A stretch of DNA of 64,000 bases, taken from assembly GCF_900130035.1 (NCBI RefSeq), contig NZ_FQXQ01000004.1, positions 186,001 to 250,000 of the forward strand. The letters are read 5' to 3'. The notes beneath the pieces were generated by a model. That model did not search any database. It saw only the letters and a program-made list of their open reading frames with translations, and was not told the DNA's origin. Positions 44,545 to 52,273 of the stretch are shown here, in pieces. The stretch is from Wenyingzhuangia marina (GTDB taxonomy: Bacteria; Bacteroidota; Bacteroidia; Flavobacteriales; Flavobacteriaceae). The position numbers and the translations under genes are program-made. Position 1 is the stretch's first letter. The number at the start of each line of letters is the position of its first letter.

Positions 44545-44841
44545 ATGGCAAATATCGATCAACAAGCAAAAGGTGGTGCTAAAGGAGATGTAAGATATCT
44601 TACTCCATTAGACATCGAAACTAAAAAAGAAGCTAAATACTGTAGATTTAAGAAAAAAGGAATCAAATACATCGATTATAAAGATGCAGATTTCTTAATG
44701 TACTTAGTAAACGAGCAAGGTAAAATTTTACCAAGACGTTTAACAGGAACTTCTTTAAAATACCAACGTAAAGTGGCACAATCTATCAAAAGAGCTCGTC
44801 ACTTGGCATTAATGCCTTATGTTGGAGATTTATTAAAATAA
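44545..44841 (+). CDS. rpsR: 30S ribosomal protein S18
   Basis: 98 residues. A short N-terminal extension precedes the S18 core: [52 protein letters not shown]. It binds 16S rRNA together with S6. 13 bp separate it from rplI. Confidence 0.98.
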   Translation: MANIDQQAKGGAKGDVRYLTPLDIETKKEAKYCRFKKKGIKYIDYKDADFLMYLVNEQGKILPRRLTGTSLKYQRKVAQSIKRARHLALMPYVGDLLK

Positions 44842-44854
44842 TAAGTAGACTATC

Positions 44855-45301
44855 ATGCAAGTAATATTAAAACAAGACGTTGAGAACTTAGGGTTCATAG
44901 ACGATATCGTAGAAGTAAAGAACGGTTACGGACGTAACTTTTTAATTCCTACAGGAAAAGCTGTTTTAGCAACTGAGTCTGCTAAAAAAGTATTAGCAGA
45001 AACTTTAAAGCAACGTGCTTATAAAGAAGCTAAATTAGTTGAAGAAGCTAACGCTACTGCTGAAGCAATTAAAGCATTAGAAATTAAATTGACTTCTAAA
45101 GTAGGTCAAGGAACTAAATTATTTGGTTCTATTTCTAACATTGATGTTGCAGAAGCTTTAGAAAAAGCAGGACATTCTATTGAAAGAAAATTCATCAAAA
45201 TTGCTGGAGGATCTATCAAAAGAACTGGAAAATACAATGCTGCAATTCGTTTACACAGAACTGTAACAGCGGATTTAGAATTTGAAATTATTGCTGAGTA
45301 A
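44855..45301 (+). CDS. rplI: 50S ribosomal protein L9
   Basis: 148 residues. N-terminal domain with MQVILKQDVENLGFIDDIVEVKNGYGRNFLIP, then the long connecting helix and C-terminal domain with KLFGSISNIDVAEAL. It binds 23S rRNA at the L1 stalk base. It is the last gene before a strong terminator. Confidence 0.98.
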   Translation: MQVILKQDVENLGFIDDIVEVKNGYGRNFLIPTGKAVLATESAKKVLAETLKQRAYKEAKLVEEANATAEAIKALEIKLTSKVGQGTKLFGSISNIDVAEALEKAGHSIERKFIKIAGGSIKRTGKYNAAIRLHRTVTADLEFEIIAE

Positions 45302-45324
45302 TTTTCTCAACAATTAAACATATT

Positions 45325-45362
45325 AAAAGCTCACTACCTTTATTGGATAGTGAGCTTTTTTA
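45325..45362 (+). terminator. Terminator of the rpsF-rpsR-rplI operon
   Basis: Stem AAAAGCTCACTA / TAGTGAGCTTTT and a T-run, 24 bp after rplI. Confidence 0.88.
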
Positions 45363-45413
45363 TGAAAAATAGTTTTCTATTTATTTAAGATTTTACTTTA
45401 TATACCTAATAAA

Positions 45414-45887
45414 ATGAAATACATTCAACTAACCAAAGAACAATTAGAAGAGTTACATCAAGAGTTTGCTACCTTTTTGGCTACCCAACAAATTGATGTA
45501 AAAGAATGGAATGATATTAAAGCCAACAAACCAGAAGTTGCAGATGAAGAAATTAATATTTTTAGCGATTTGGTTTGGGAAGATGTATTAACCAAAGCAG
45601 AATATGTTGAACATTTTTCTAAATCGAGTATTAATTTATTTTATTGTACCGAAGGGGTGATACAACGTATTATGATTAAATCTAATGATGATAGTGTTGA
45701 TTTATCTAGCCAAGAAGGAATTCAGACTTTGTTAAACAATCCTAAAAGTAAACAGTTTGAATTTTTTAAAGGAGCTAAGAAATATGCTAAAGAAAGAAAT
45801 TTAGAAATTTTTGATTTAATTTTAAAAGGAGCAAGCATTAATAAAGAAGGGGCTTTGTATCAAAATTTTAAAAGTTTTGTAGAGTAA
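45414..45887 (+). CDS. DUF6495 family protein
   Basis: 157 residues, cytosolic, mixed alpha/beta, starting MKYIQLTKEQLEELHQEFA, with DLVWEDVL and FYCTEGVIQRIMI as conserved-looking blocks. Sequence and location after rplI match proteins annotated as DUF6495 in Flavobacteriia. It is followed after 4 bp by trmH, so a link to RNA or translation is possible but unproven. Confidence 0.7.
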   Translation: MKYIQLTKEQLEELHQEFATFLATQQIDVKEWNDIKANKPEVADEEINIFSDLVWEDVLTKAEYVEHFSKSSINLFYCTEGVIQRIMIKSNDDSVDLSSQEGIQTLLNNPKSKQFEFFKGAKKYAKERNLEIFDLILKGASINKEGALYQNFKSFVE

Positions 45888-45891
45888 ACTT

Positions 45892-46572
45892 ATGGTAGAT
45901 CAACAATTAGTAACTTATCTAGAGGAGTTTGTAACCAATGAGCGTAAAGCTTTGTTCAGAGAGGTGTTAAAGAATAGAACTAGACATTTTGCCGTGGTGT
46001 TGGAGGATTTGTATCAAAAACATAATTGGAGTGCTGTGGTGCGTAGTTGTGATGTTTTTGGGGTACAAGATATTTATACTATAGAAAATAAATACAGTGC
46101 TTACATTTCTAATGGTGTTGGGAAAGGAGCTCAGAAATGGGTAGATTTTCACAGATTTAAAACCAGAGAAAACAATACACAAGACTGTGTAGATGAACTA
46201 AAAGCAAAAGGATATCAAATTATTGTAACCACACCTCACGAAGATTCTTCTTTTGTGTCTGATTTTGATATTACTAAAAAATCTGCTTTTGTATTTGGAG
46301 TAGAAGGAGCAGGAGCTTCAGACTTGGTCATGAGTCAAGCAGATGGCTATTTAAAAATTCCTATGTATGGTTTTACAGAAAGTTTAAACGTATCCGTAGC
46401 AGCAGCCATCACTTTACAAAACACGACGGATAGATTGCGTAAATCGACCATTGATTGGCAATTAACTGATGAGGAAAAAGAAGAGTTATATTTAAGTTGG
46501 CTAGAAAAATCTATAGGATCTATCAAACCCATCAAAGAAAGGTTTTATAAAGAATTAGAAGATAAAAAATAA
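45892..46572 (+). CDS. trmH: TrmH-family RNA 2'-O-methyltransferase
   Basis: 226 residues. SPOUT fold: motif 1 NWSAVVRSCDVFGVQDIYTI, motif 2 AFVFGVEGAGASDLVMSQAD, motif 3 IPMYGFTESLNVSVAAAITL. The arrangement fits TrmH, which methylates G18 of tRNA, though rRNA methyltransferases of the family look alike. Co-transcribed with the DUF6495 gene and ended by a bidirectional hairpin. Confidence 0.92.
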   Translation: MVDQQLVTYLEEFVTNERKALFREVLKNRTRHFAVVLEDLYQKHNWSAVVRSCDVFGVQDIYTIENKYSAYISNGVGKGAQKWVDFHRFKTRENNTQDCVDELKAKGYQIIVTTPHEDSSFVSDFDITKKSAFVFGVEGAGASDLVMSQADGYLKIPMYGFTESLNVSVAAAITLQNTTDRLRKSTIDWQLTDEEKEELYLSWLEKSIGSIKPIKERFYKELEDKK

Positions 46573-46600
46573 AAAAAGGCTCTATTTAGAGCCTTTTTTT
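46571..46600. terminator. Bidirectional terminator
   Basis: Stem AAAAAAAGGCTCTA / TAGAGCCTTTTTTT between the convergent trmH and hypothetical genes; it overlaps the trmH stop codon. Confidence 0.88.
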
Positions 46601-46602
46601 AT

Positions 46603-47256
46603 TTAATATAATAATTGAATGTTTTCATCCTTGTATTTATAAGTTTTCTTTAAGTCAGGAACTCTATCATAACTTAACAAATACAGATTGTTAAGTTGAA
46701 AATATGTTTTTGATACTTTTAATTTAATCTTTTTTCCGACAGAAGAACTTATTGTTTTTTTAGGTAAAAGAGTACTGTCTATTCTTGTTCTAAAAGAGTA
46801 TTTCTGATGATTTACTGTATAAGAAATATAAGTTTCAGAAGAGTTATATGCGTTATAGCAAGAATCTATTTTTCCATACATTTCAAATGAGTTTTTTGCT
46901 ATTTGCGCAATTGGATCAATAGGTTTTTTATTTATTAAAAGTAATGAATGTAAACTGTCTTTTCTGTTGTAGATTACAGGATAGTAATGGTTTAATTGGA
47001 TGTTTTTTTCTTTGATTTCATTTCTAGAATCAAAATAGTTAGTCAAACTTTTTAATTTATATTTTATGTATAAAGTATGACTTGTTCTACTTCCTTCTAT
47101 TTCGTAACGATATGGAACACAAAAAGATAGTCGTTGATTCTGATAAAGGTCTTTTTCTTTTTGTTTCTTTTTCTTTTGATAAAAATTACTAAATAATAAC
47201 ATAATTATAAAAAAAATTAAAGTTCCAATAAATTGTTTTTGTTTTAATGTTAACAT
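46603..47256 (-). CDS. Hypothetical membrane-anchored protein with two repeated beta units
   Basis: 217 residues, not recognised. One N-terminal membrane segment (FIGTLIFFIIMLLFSNFY) and a basic stretch are followed by two similar stretches: one centred on SFCVPYRYEIEGSRTSHTLYI and ending VIYNRKDS, another centred on SCYNAYNSSETYISYTVNHQ and ending LLSYDRVPD. Both resemble the small product of the next gene upstream (47259-47555), so this gene may be a duplicated form of it. It starts 2 bp after that gene and is last in the SPFH-epimerase operon. Confidence 0.55.
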   Translation of the reverse strand: MLTLKQKQFIGTLIFFIIMLLFSNFYQKKKKQKEKDLYQNQRLSFCVPYRYEIEGSRTSHTLYIKYKLKSLTNYFDSRNEIKEKNIQLNHYYPVIYNRKDSLHSLLLINKKPIDPIAQIAKNSFEMYGKIDSCYNAYNSSETYISYTVNHQKYSFRTRIDSTLLPKKTISSSVGKKIKLKVSKTYFQLNNLYLLSYDRVPDLKKTYKYKDENIQLLY

Positions 47257-47258
47257 AT

Positions 47259-47555
47259 TTACTTAAACTTTATCATTGCATTTTTAGGGTTATCTGCATC
47301 GTACAGAATTGTAAAAATACTATCGGTTACTTTGTTTTTTAAATGCATCGGAACCTCTTGTTTTTTGTTGTAAATTATATCATTCACCGTATAAGTAAAT
47401 TCGCAATAAGGTAACTTTCCTCTTTGAAATTCATTCATCACTTTCCCAGTAGTGGTCGCCGCATTTTCCATTATTTTCTCCTTGTAGTTCAGTTTTATCA
47501 CAAAAGCAATGATGACCACACAAACAATAATAAAAGGAAAAATGATTTTATTCAT
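47259..47555 (-). CDS. Small membrane-anchored protein, DUF3592-like pattern
   Basis: 98 residues from the start at 47555 (MNKIIFPFII); 47561 is also possible. An N-terminal membrane helix precedes a beta unit: TTTGKVMNEFQRGKLPYCEFTYTVND, IYNKKQEVP, then FTILYDADNPKNAMI. The order (strand, YxFTV strand, YDxxNP-type turn) resembles DUF3592 domains. The ORF overlaps the end of the epimerase gene, so the two are coupled. Function unknown. Confidence 0.55.
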   Translation of the reverse strand: MNKIIFPFIIVCVVIIAFVIKLNYKEKIMENAATTTGKVMNEFQRGKLPYCEFTYTVNDIIYNKKQEVPMHLKNKVTDSIFTILYDADNPKNAMIKFK

Positions 47556-48432
47556 TATCAAAATTGATTAAAATACTGTATTCACAGTTGAAAGTTTCTT
47601 TAGGATTTAATTTAATAATTCCCTCTTTTTCTGTGATTTCTTGGTTATGGTTTACGTTGTCGGCAATTCCATGCCAAGGTTCAATACAGATAAAAGGAGC
47701 TTCTTGATTTTTAGACCATATTCCTAAATAAGGAAAGTTTTTAAATTCTACACTCATATAAGTATTTCCTGTAGGTTCGTGTATGAAAGAAATTTGTGAG
47801 AATGGATTTGGATTAAAAACAATGGCATCATTGTCAAATACATTTTTAGGCAATTCTAAAATCCCTTCTTGTTTAAAAACCGGATAAGATTCATTTCCTA
47901 TTAAACTTCCTTCAATCAATTTGGCTTCTGGAGTTTCATTATTATCAAACATTAAAATATATTCTTCTCTAGTTTGATTTTTTTCAAAAGGACAATTAAA
48001 AGCAGGATGTCCACCCACGGAAAAATATAAATCTTCTTGAGCAGGGTTTTCTACAAAATAAGAAGTTACCAATCCATTAGAAGTAAGCGTGTATTTTATT
48101 TGAAAAAGAAAATCAAAAGGATATACTTTTTTAGTCTCTTTATCTGACACTAATTGAAACGTAATACTATCTTCTGTTTGAGTTGCAACAATAAAGTTTT
48201 TGTCTCTAGCAAAACCATGCTGTCCCATTGGATATGAAATTCCTTTGTAAGTGTAGCTGTTGTTTTTTAAAGAGCCCACAAAAGGAAATAAAACAGGTGT
48301 ATGTCTGTTCCAAAATTTTGGATTTCCATTCCAGATATATTCAATGTTTTCTTTACAGAGGCTAATTAATTCTGCTCCTTGAGATTTAAAAGTAGCCTTT
48401 AAATATTTGTTTTGTAGGGTATAGGTGTTCAT
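47548..48432 (-). CDS. Aldose 1-epimerase family protein
   Basis: 294 residues, galactose-mutarotase-like fold. Start MNTYTLQNKYLKATFKSQGAEL..., with FPFVGSLKNNSYTYKG, MGQHGFARD (the His in GHGFAR-type blocks), VGGHPAFNCP and a late ICIEPWHGI containing the catalytic-type glutamate. It should interconvert anomers of hexoses or hexose phosphates. It starts 5 bp after the SPFH gene. The sugar is unknown. Confidence 0.88.
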   Translation of the reverse strand: MNTYTLQNKYLKATFKSQGAELISLCKENIEYIWNGNPKFWNRHTPVLFPFVGSLKNNSYTYKGISYPMGQHGFARDKNFIVATQTEDSITFQLVSDKETKKVYPFDFLFQIKYTLTSNGLVTSYFVENPAQEDLYFSVGGHPAFNCPFEKNQTREEYILMFDNNETPEAKLIEGSLIGNESYPVFKQEGILELPKNVFDNDAIVFNPNPFSQISFIHEPTGNTYMSVEFKNFPYLGIWSKNQEAPFICIEPWHGIADNVNHNQEITEKEGIIKLNPKETFNCEYSILINFDNE

Positions 48433-48437
48433 CTTTA

Positions 48438-49757
48438 TTATTTACTTTGGGTTTGTAATTGTTTTGCCATGGCGGCTCCAATTAAACTTTCAAGAGGTGT
48501 AGTTCCGTTTTTTGAATCACCTCCACCAATAATCATAGTTTGTGGGAATTTAATTTTAGCAACTTCTGCAGCTACTTTAATATCTCTTTCAAGTTCTAAC
48601 TTTAATTTTACTTCTGGGGTAATACCTGCACTAACTTTTCTGGATATTTCATAGGCTTCAGCATCAGCTTTTACCTTTTTAGTTTGTGCATTTAAACGTT
48701 CTGTTTCTAATTCAATAGCTGCTAATTTTTTATTAGTTTCTTCTTGTTTTAGTTTTGTTTCAATAGCAATTAAAGCCTTTACTTGTTCTTTTTCTTGTGC
48801 AACTCTTTCAGCAGCCTTATCTCTTTCCCCTTCAGCAATAATACGTTGCTGAGCGTCCTTGGCAGTTTCTACTTTTTGTTGTTCTAATTGTCTTTTTGCA
48901 GATTCATCTCGTTGTGCTTCTAGTCTTTGTTTAAAAGTAGATTCAAGTTCTATATTATCTACAATTACTTGTGAGACAATAATGTTATTTTCACTTAGCT
49001 CATGTTTAATTCTTTTAGGGATTCCATTCTCTAAAACTTTATTTACTTCATAAGAAGTTTGAATTTCTTTTATAAGTTTACTTGTTTGCTGTATGGTAGA
49101 AAAAATAGTATCTCTTTTTTCAATTTTTTCAACAGCATAAGCACCACCTTTTAATTGTTCTTCAAACACTTGTCTAAAGTTTTGGGCTTCACCAGAAATG
49201 TAATCTTGAGCAGCAAACATGTAGGCAGTATTAACCAATTGTTCTTTGATGGTTGGAACAATGGTGTTGTTTACTAAATTACTCATCGTTCTAAATTTTA
49301 CCGCCAATCCTATAAAGCTAGTTTCGTCTCTAGGTAATTCAAATCTCGTAGAAATAAAACCAGTAGCGGTAACTTGATCAATAAAACGAAGAGGTACAGG
49401 TTTCATAATACCTTCTACTTCATCTTCATCTATTTCAATACCGTTACCAATTACTTTTACATCAATAAATTTTTGCCATTTATCAATTTTGGCAAACCCT
49501 CTCCATTTGATTCCTTGTTCCATTACAGCACTCATGGTTCCTGTAGGAGAAACTAGCAAATAGTTAAATCCTCTGTCAGCAAAAAAGAATAGTTGATTAA
49601 TAGTTGCGAGGAGTAAGCCAATGGTTAGTATAAAAATAGCATGGCCTTTTTTTAAATTTTTTTGCCAAGTTGGTGCATTATCGTTAATAGTTGCTTTACT
49701 TAGTAATAATCCTACTAATCCCCCAAGAATTAGTATTATCCCTAAAATTGTAATCAT
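48438..49757 (-). CDS. SPFH/Band 7 (prohibitin-like) membrane protein
   Basis: 439 residues. Two N-terminal hydrophobic segments (ITILGIILILGGLVGLLL and FILTIGLLLATINQLFFF), then an SPFH domain (about residues 75-270) and a long coiled coil (about 270-385, rich in Glu, Gln, Lys and Ala), ending in a Gly/Ser-poor tail. Such proteins oligomerise in membranes and organise proteases or lipid domains; prohibitin-type members often act with FtsH, which is encoded at 15745-17748. It heads the operon with the epimerase and two small genes. Confidence 0.86.
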   Translation of the reverse strand: MITILGIILILGGLVGLLLSKATINDNAPTWQKNLKKGHAIFILTIGLLLATINQLFFFADRGFNYLLVSPTGTMSAVMEQGIKWRGFAKIDKWQKFIDVKVIGNGIEIDEDEVEGIMKPVPLRFIDQVTATGFISTRFELPRDETSFIGLAVKFRTMSNLVNNTIVPTIKEQLVNTAYMFAAQDYISGEAQNFRQVFEEQLKGGAYAVEKIEKRDTIFSTIQQTSKLIKEIQTSYEVNKVLENGIPKRIKHELSENNIIVSQVIVDNIELESTFKQRLEAQRDESAKRQLEQQKVETAKDAQQRIIAEGERDKAAERVAQEKEQVKALIAIETKLKQEETNKKLAAIELETERLNAQTKKVKADAEAYEISRKVSAGITPEVKLKLELERDIKVAAEVAKIKFPQTMIIGGGDSKNGTTPLESLIGAAMAKQLQTQSK

Positions 49758-49784
49758 AGCTTTTTTTGTTTAAGGTTAATATAA

Positions 49785-50213
49785 TTAGTTTACTTTAATA
49801 TCTGTGATTGTTGCGGTGTATTCACATCTTTCAATAATAAAAGAGAAGTTGTTTCTAACAATTTTATTATTTATTTTTTTACCAATAGTGGCATCAATCC
49901 AATAATCAGGACATGGTTTTTGATGAACATGACTTTTGTCTCTGTTCCAATCACCTTTATGAAGCATGTATTGAATGTCTAATGAATCTAAATGATATTG
50001 AGTTAAAATTTCTTGAGCTTTATCAGATATTTTTAAGGTGTCTTTTAATCTAATTTGACTTAAAACTCTAGCCGTAGGACCGTAATTAAAAGTGGTTCCT
50101 TTTTGTTTGTTTATGTATGTTAAGGCAACCACTCCAAGAGCCAATCCACCAAAATAATATCCAAATCTTCTTAATAATTTGGCATCGATTTTACTTAGTA
50201 ATTCTTTTAACAT
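49785..50213 (-). CDS. Conserved membrane-anchored protein, DUF4258-like
   Basis: 142 residues. One N-terminal membrane segment (FGYYFGGLALGVVALTYI), then a soluble domain with RVLSQIRLKDTLKIS, a helix LTQYHLDSLDIQYMLHKGDW and a C-terminal strand FSFIIERCEYTATITDI. I recall similar proteins upstream or downstream of ald in Flavobacteriia, some labelled DUF4258. Function unknown. It lies 62 bp after ald and 27 bp before the SPFH gene, all in one direction. Confidence 0.6.
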   Translation of the reverse strand: MLKELLSKIDAKLLRRFGYYFGGLALGVVALTYINKQKGTTFNYGPTARVLSQIRLKDTLKISDKAQEILTQYHLDSLDIQYMLHKGDWNRDKSHVHQKPCPDYWIDATIGKKINNKIVRNNFSFIIERCEYTATITDIKVN

Positions 50214-50275
50214 AATTGAGGTTTTCTGACATCAAAAGTAAAGAAGTAGTTTGTATTAAGAGGTCTGTTTGCAAA

Positions 50276-51475
50276 TTAAAAAATCAATAAATTAATATCA
50301 GTAAAAGGAAAGTTAAACCAATCTCCCACAGCTTTATTTGTTAAAATTCCTTTATACATATACATTCCACTCCTAATGATTTTATCATATCTAACAGCGC
50401 TTTCAAAGCCCCCCTCTTCTCCAATATTTAATAGGTAAGGAGTAATGATGTTACTGATAGAAATGGTTGCAGTTTTAGCGTAGCGAGATGGAATGTTTGG
50501 AACGCAATAATGTACAACACCATGTTTTGTGAAAGTAGGATTGCTATGGGTAGTAAGTTCAGAAGTTTCTATACATCCACCTCTGTCGATACTAACATCA
50601 ATAATGACGGCACCTTCTTTCATAACTGAAACCAAATCTTCAGAAACTACAATCGGAGCTCGGCTTTTTCCTTTTATAGCACCAATAACTACATCAGCTC
50701 TCATTAAAGCTTTTTCTAATGCTTTGTGGTGAATGGTAGAAGTGTATATAGGAATATGTAAATCTTGTTGTAATTGTCTTAGTTTGGTGATTGAATTGTC
50801 AAAAACTTTTACACTAGCTCCTAGTCCTTTTGCAGATTTTGCAGCAAATAAACCAACGGTTCCTGCACCTAGAATAACAACTTCACAAGGAGGAACACCA
50901 CTAATATTTCCTAAAAGTCTACCAGACCCTCCTTTTTCAGCATTCATTAGTTCTGAAGCGATTAAAATAGAAGCGGTTCCGGCAATTTCACTTAATGATT
51001 TTACAACGGGAAAACTATCATGTTCATCTTTAATAAAATCAAAAGCGATGGCAGTTATTCTTTTATTGGCTAAGGCTTTAAAATAATCGGCTGATTGCGT
51101 TTTAAGTTGTAAGGATGATACTAAAAAAGCTTGAGGTCTCATTAAATCAATCTCTTCTAATGAAGGTGGAGATACTTTTAAAATTAAATAACATTCAAAC
51201 ACTTCTTTGGCAGTGTAGGCTATTTTTGCTCCTGATTCGGAGTATTCAGCATCAGAAAAATTAGAAGCCAATCCAGCTCCAGTTTCTATTACTATTTTAT
51301 GACCTTGAAGCGTCATAGCAGCAACAGCATCAGGTGTTAAACAAACTCTTTTTTCTTCGTGACAAGTTTCTTTAGGTATTCCTATAAGAAAATCTCCCTT
51401 TTTAGATGGAATTGCTAGTCGTTCCTCTTGAACATGAAACTCAAATTTTCCAAATGCAGCCATACGTTTCCCCAT
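50276..51475 (-). CDS. ald: Alanine dehydrogenase
   Basis: 399 residues. AlaDH/PNT N-terminal domain with IGIPKETCHEEKRVCLTP and ASNFSDAEY, NAD-binding Rossmann domain with VVILGAGTVGLFAAKSAKGLGASV, then IDVSIDRGGC. It converts L-alanine and NAD to pyruvate and ammonia, or the reverse. Family members are about 370-400 residues; the N-terminal 25 residues are an extension seen in flavobacterial forms. The relation to NAD(P) transhydrogenase alpha subunits is a possible alternative, but length and lack of a membrane domain favour AlaDH. Confidence 0.92.
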   Translation of the reverse strand: MGKRMAAFGKFEFHVQEERLAIPSKKGDFLIGIPKETCHEEKRVCLTPDAVAAMTLQGHKIVIETGAGLASNFSDAEYSESGAKIAYTAKEVFECYLILKVSPPSLEEIDLMRPQAFLVSSLQLKTQSADYFKALANKRITAIAFDFIKDEHDSFPVVKSLSEIAGTASILIASELMNAEKGGSGRLLGNISGVPPCEVVILGAGTVGLFAAKSAKGLGASVKVFDNSITKLRQLQQDLHIPIYTSTIHHKALEKALMRADVVIGAIKGKSRAPIVVSEDLVSVMKEGAVIIDVSIDRGGCIETSELTTHSNPTFTKHGVVHYCVPNIPSRYAKTATISISNIITPYLLNIGEEGGFESAVRYDKIIRSGMYMYKGILTNKAVGDWFNFPFTDINLLIF

Positions 51476-51502
51476 ATCATAAAAAATAATACAGGTTGTT
51501 AG

Positions 51503-51907
51503 TTACTTTAAAAAAAGAGTTCTACTGTTGTCTTCGTTAGTTTTAATAGTAACAACCTGTGCATCTAAAGGTAGTAAATTTTCTACATTTTCAGGCCATT
51601 CTATGAAAGCCCAATGATTGTTGTATAAGTATTCTTCTATTCCAATATCATAAGCTTCGTTTTCATCTTCAATACGATAAAAATCAAAATGATATAAAAT
51701 GTCATTATTCTTGGTTTCATATTCATTAACCAAAGCAAAGGTTGGAGAAGAACTAATATTACACCCTAGTTGATTTGCAATTTCTTTAATAAGTGTAGTT
51801 TTACCTGTACCCATAGAAGCATAAAACAAAAGAGTTTTACTTTTGGTGTTATTAATAACTTTTTTTGCTACTGCAGATAAATCATTTAAGTTATAGGTAA
51901 TTTCCAT
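51503..51907 (-). CDS. tsaE: tRNA t6A biosynthesis ATPase TsaE
   Basis: 134 residues from the start at 51907 (MEITYNLNDLS). Upstream in-frame codons run into the tRNA-Leu gene and are rejected. Walker A is FYASMGTGKTTLIKE, followed by SSPTFALVNEY and a Walker B-like HFDFYRIED, then FIEWPENVENLLP. TsaE works with TsaB and TsaD to make N6-threonylcarbamoyladenosine at A37 of ANN-decoding tRNAs. Only 14 nt separate it from the tRNA-Leu 3' end, so it is likely co-transcribed with it. Confidence 0.95.
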   Translation of the reverse strand: MEITYNLNDLSAVAKKVINNTKSKTLLFYASMGTGKTTLIKEIANQLGCNISSSPTFALVNEYETKNNDILYHFDFYRIEDENEAYDIGIEEYLYNNHWAFIEWPENVENLLPLDAQVVTIKTNEDNSRTLFLK

Positions 51908-51921
51908 CCTTATTTTCTTAG

Positions 51922-52004
51922 TACACCTAACTGGATTCGAACCAGCACGTCCATAGGACACTACCCCCTCAAGGTAGCACGTCTACCAATTCCGCCATAG
52001 GTGC
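51922..52004 (-). tRNA. tRNA-Leu (anticodon GAG)
   Basis: Cloverleaf of 83 nt. Acceptor GCACCTA pairs with TAGGTGT, including a G1-U72 wobble, discriminator A73; D-arm GGCGGAATTGGTAGAC; anticodon stem CTACC / GGTAG around loop TTGAGGG, anticodon GAG at 51968-51970; long class II variable arm GTGTCCTATGGAC; T-arm with GGTTCGAATCC. CCA is not encoded. It decodes CUC/CUU leucine codons. Confidence 0.95.
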
Positions 52005-52038
52005 TTGGTATTAAAACTAAATTGTTTTTAATAGAACG

Positions 52039-52046
52039 CAAATATA
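52039..52046 (-). promoter_or_regulatory. Promoter -7 box of tRNA-Leu/tsaE
   Basis: Minus strand TATATTTG, a full TAnnTTTG match 34 bp upstream of the tRNA 5' end. No well-spaced -33 element. Confidence 0.5.
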
Positions 52047-52220
52047 TAAATACAAGCTTTATATTACATATTTTATTTATAGATTTAAATAAGGGATTGT
52101 TTATAAAATAAAAATTACTTTTTTGGGGTATTTTTTAATAGTATATTTACAGGTGTGAAAATTACATTTATAAGTATGGTGGTATAAAATATACTATATT
52201 TATTGATGTTAATAATACTT

Positions 52221-52228
52221 TAATTTTG
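52221..52228 (+). promoter_or_regulatory. Candidate -7 box of the HTCS gene
   Basis: TAATTTTG, 45 bp upstream of the HTCS start; full TAnnTTTG match in a very AT-rich region, so it may be chance. Confidence 0.3.
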
Positions 52229-52273
52229 ATTTAAAATTATAATAGTAATTATAATGTCAAATAATTTTTTCAG

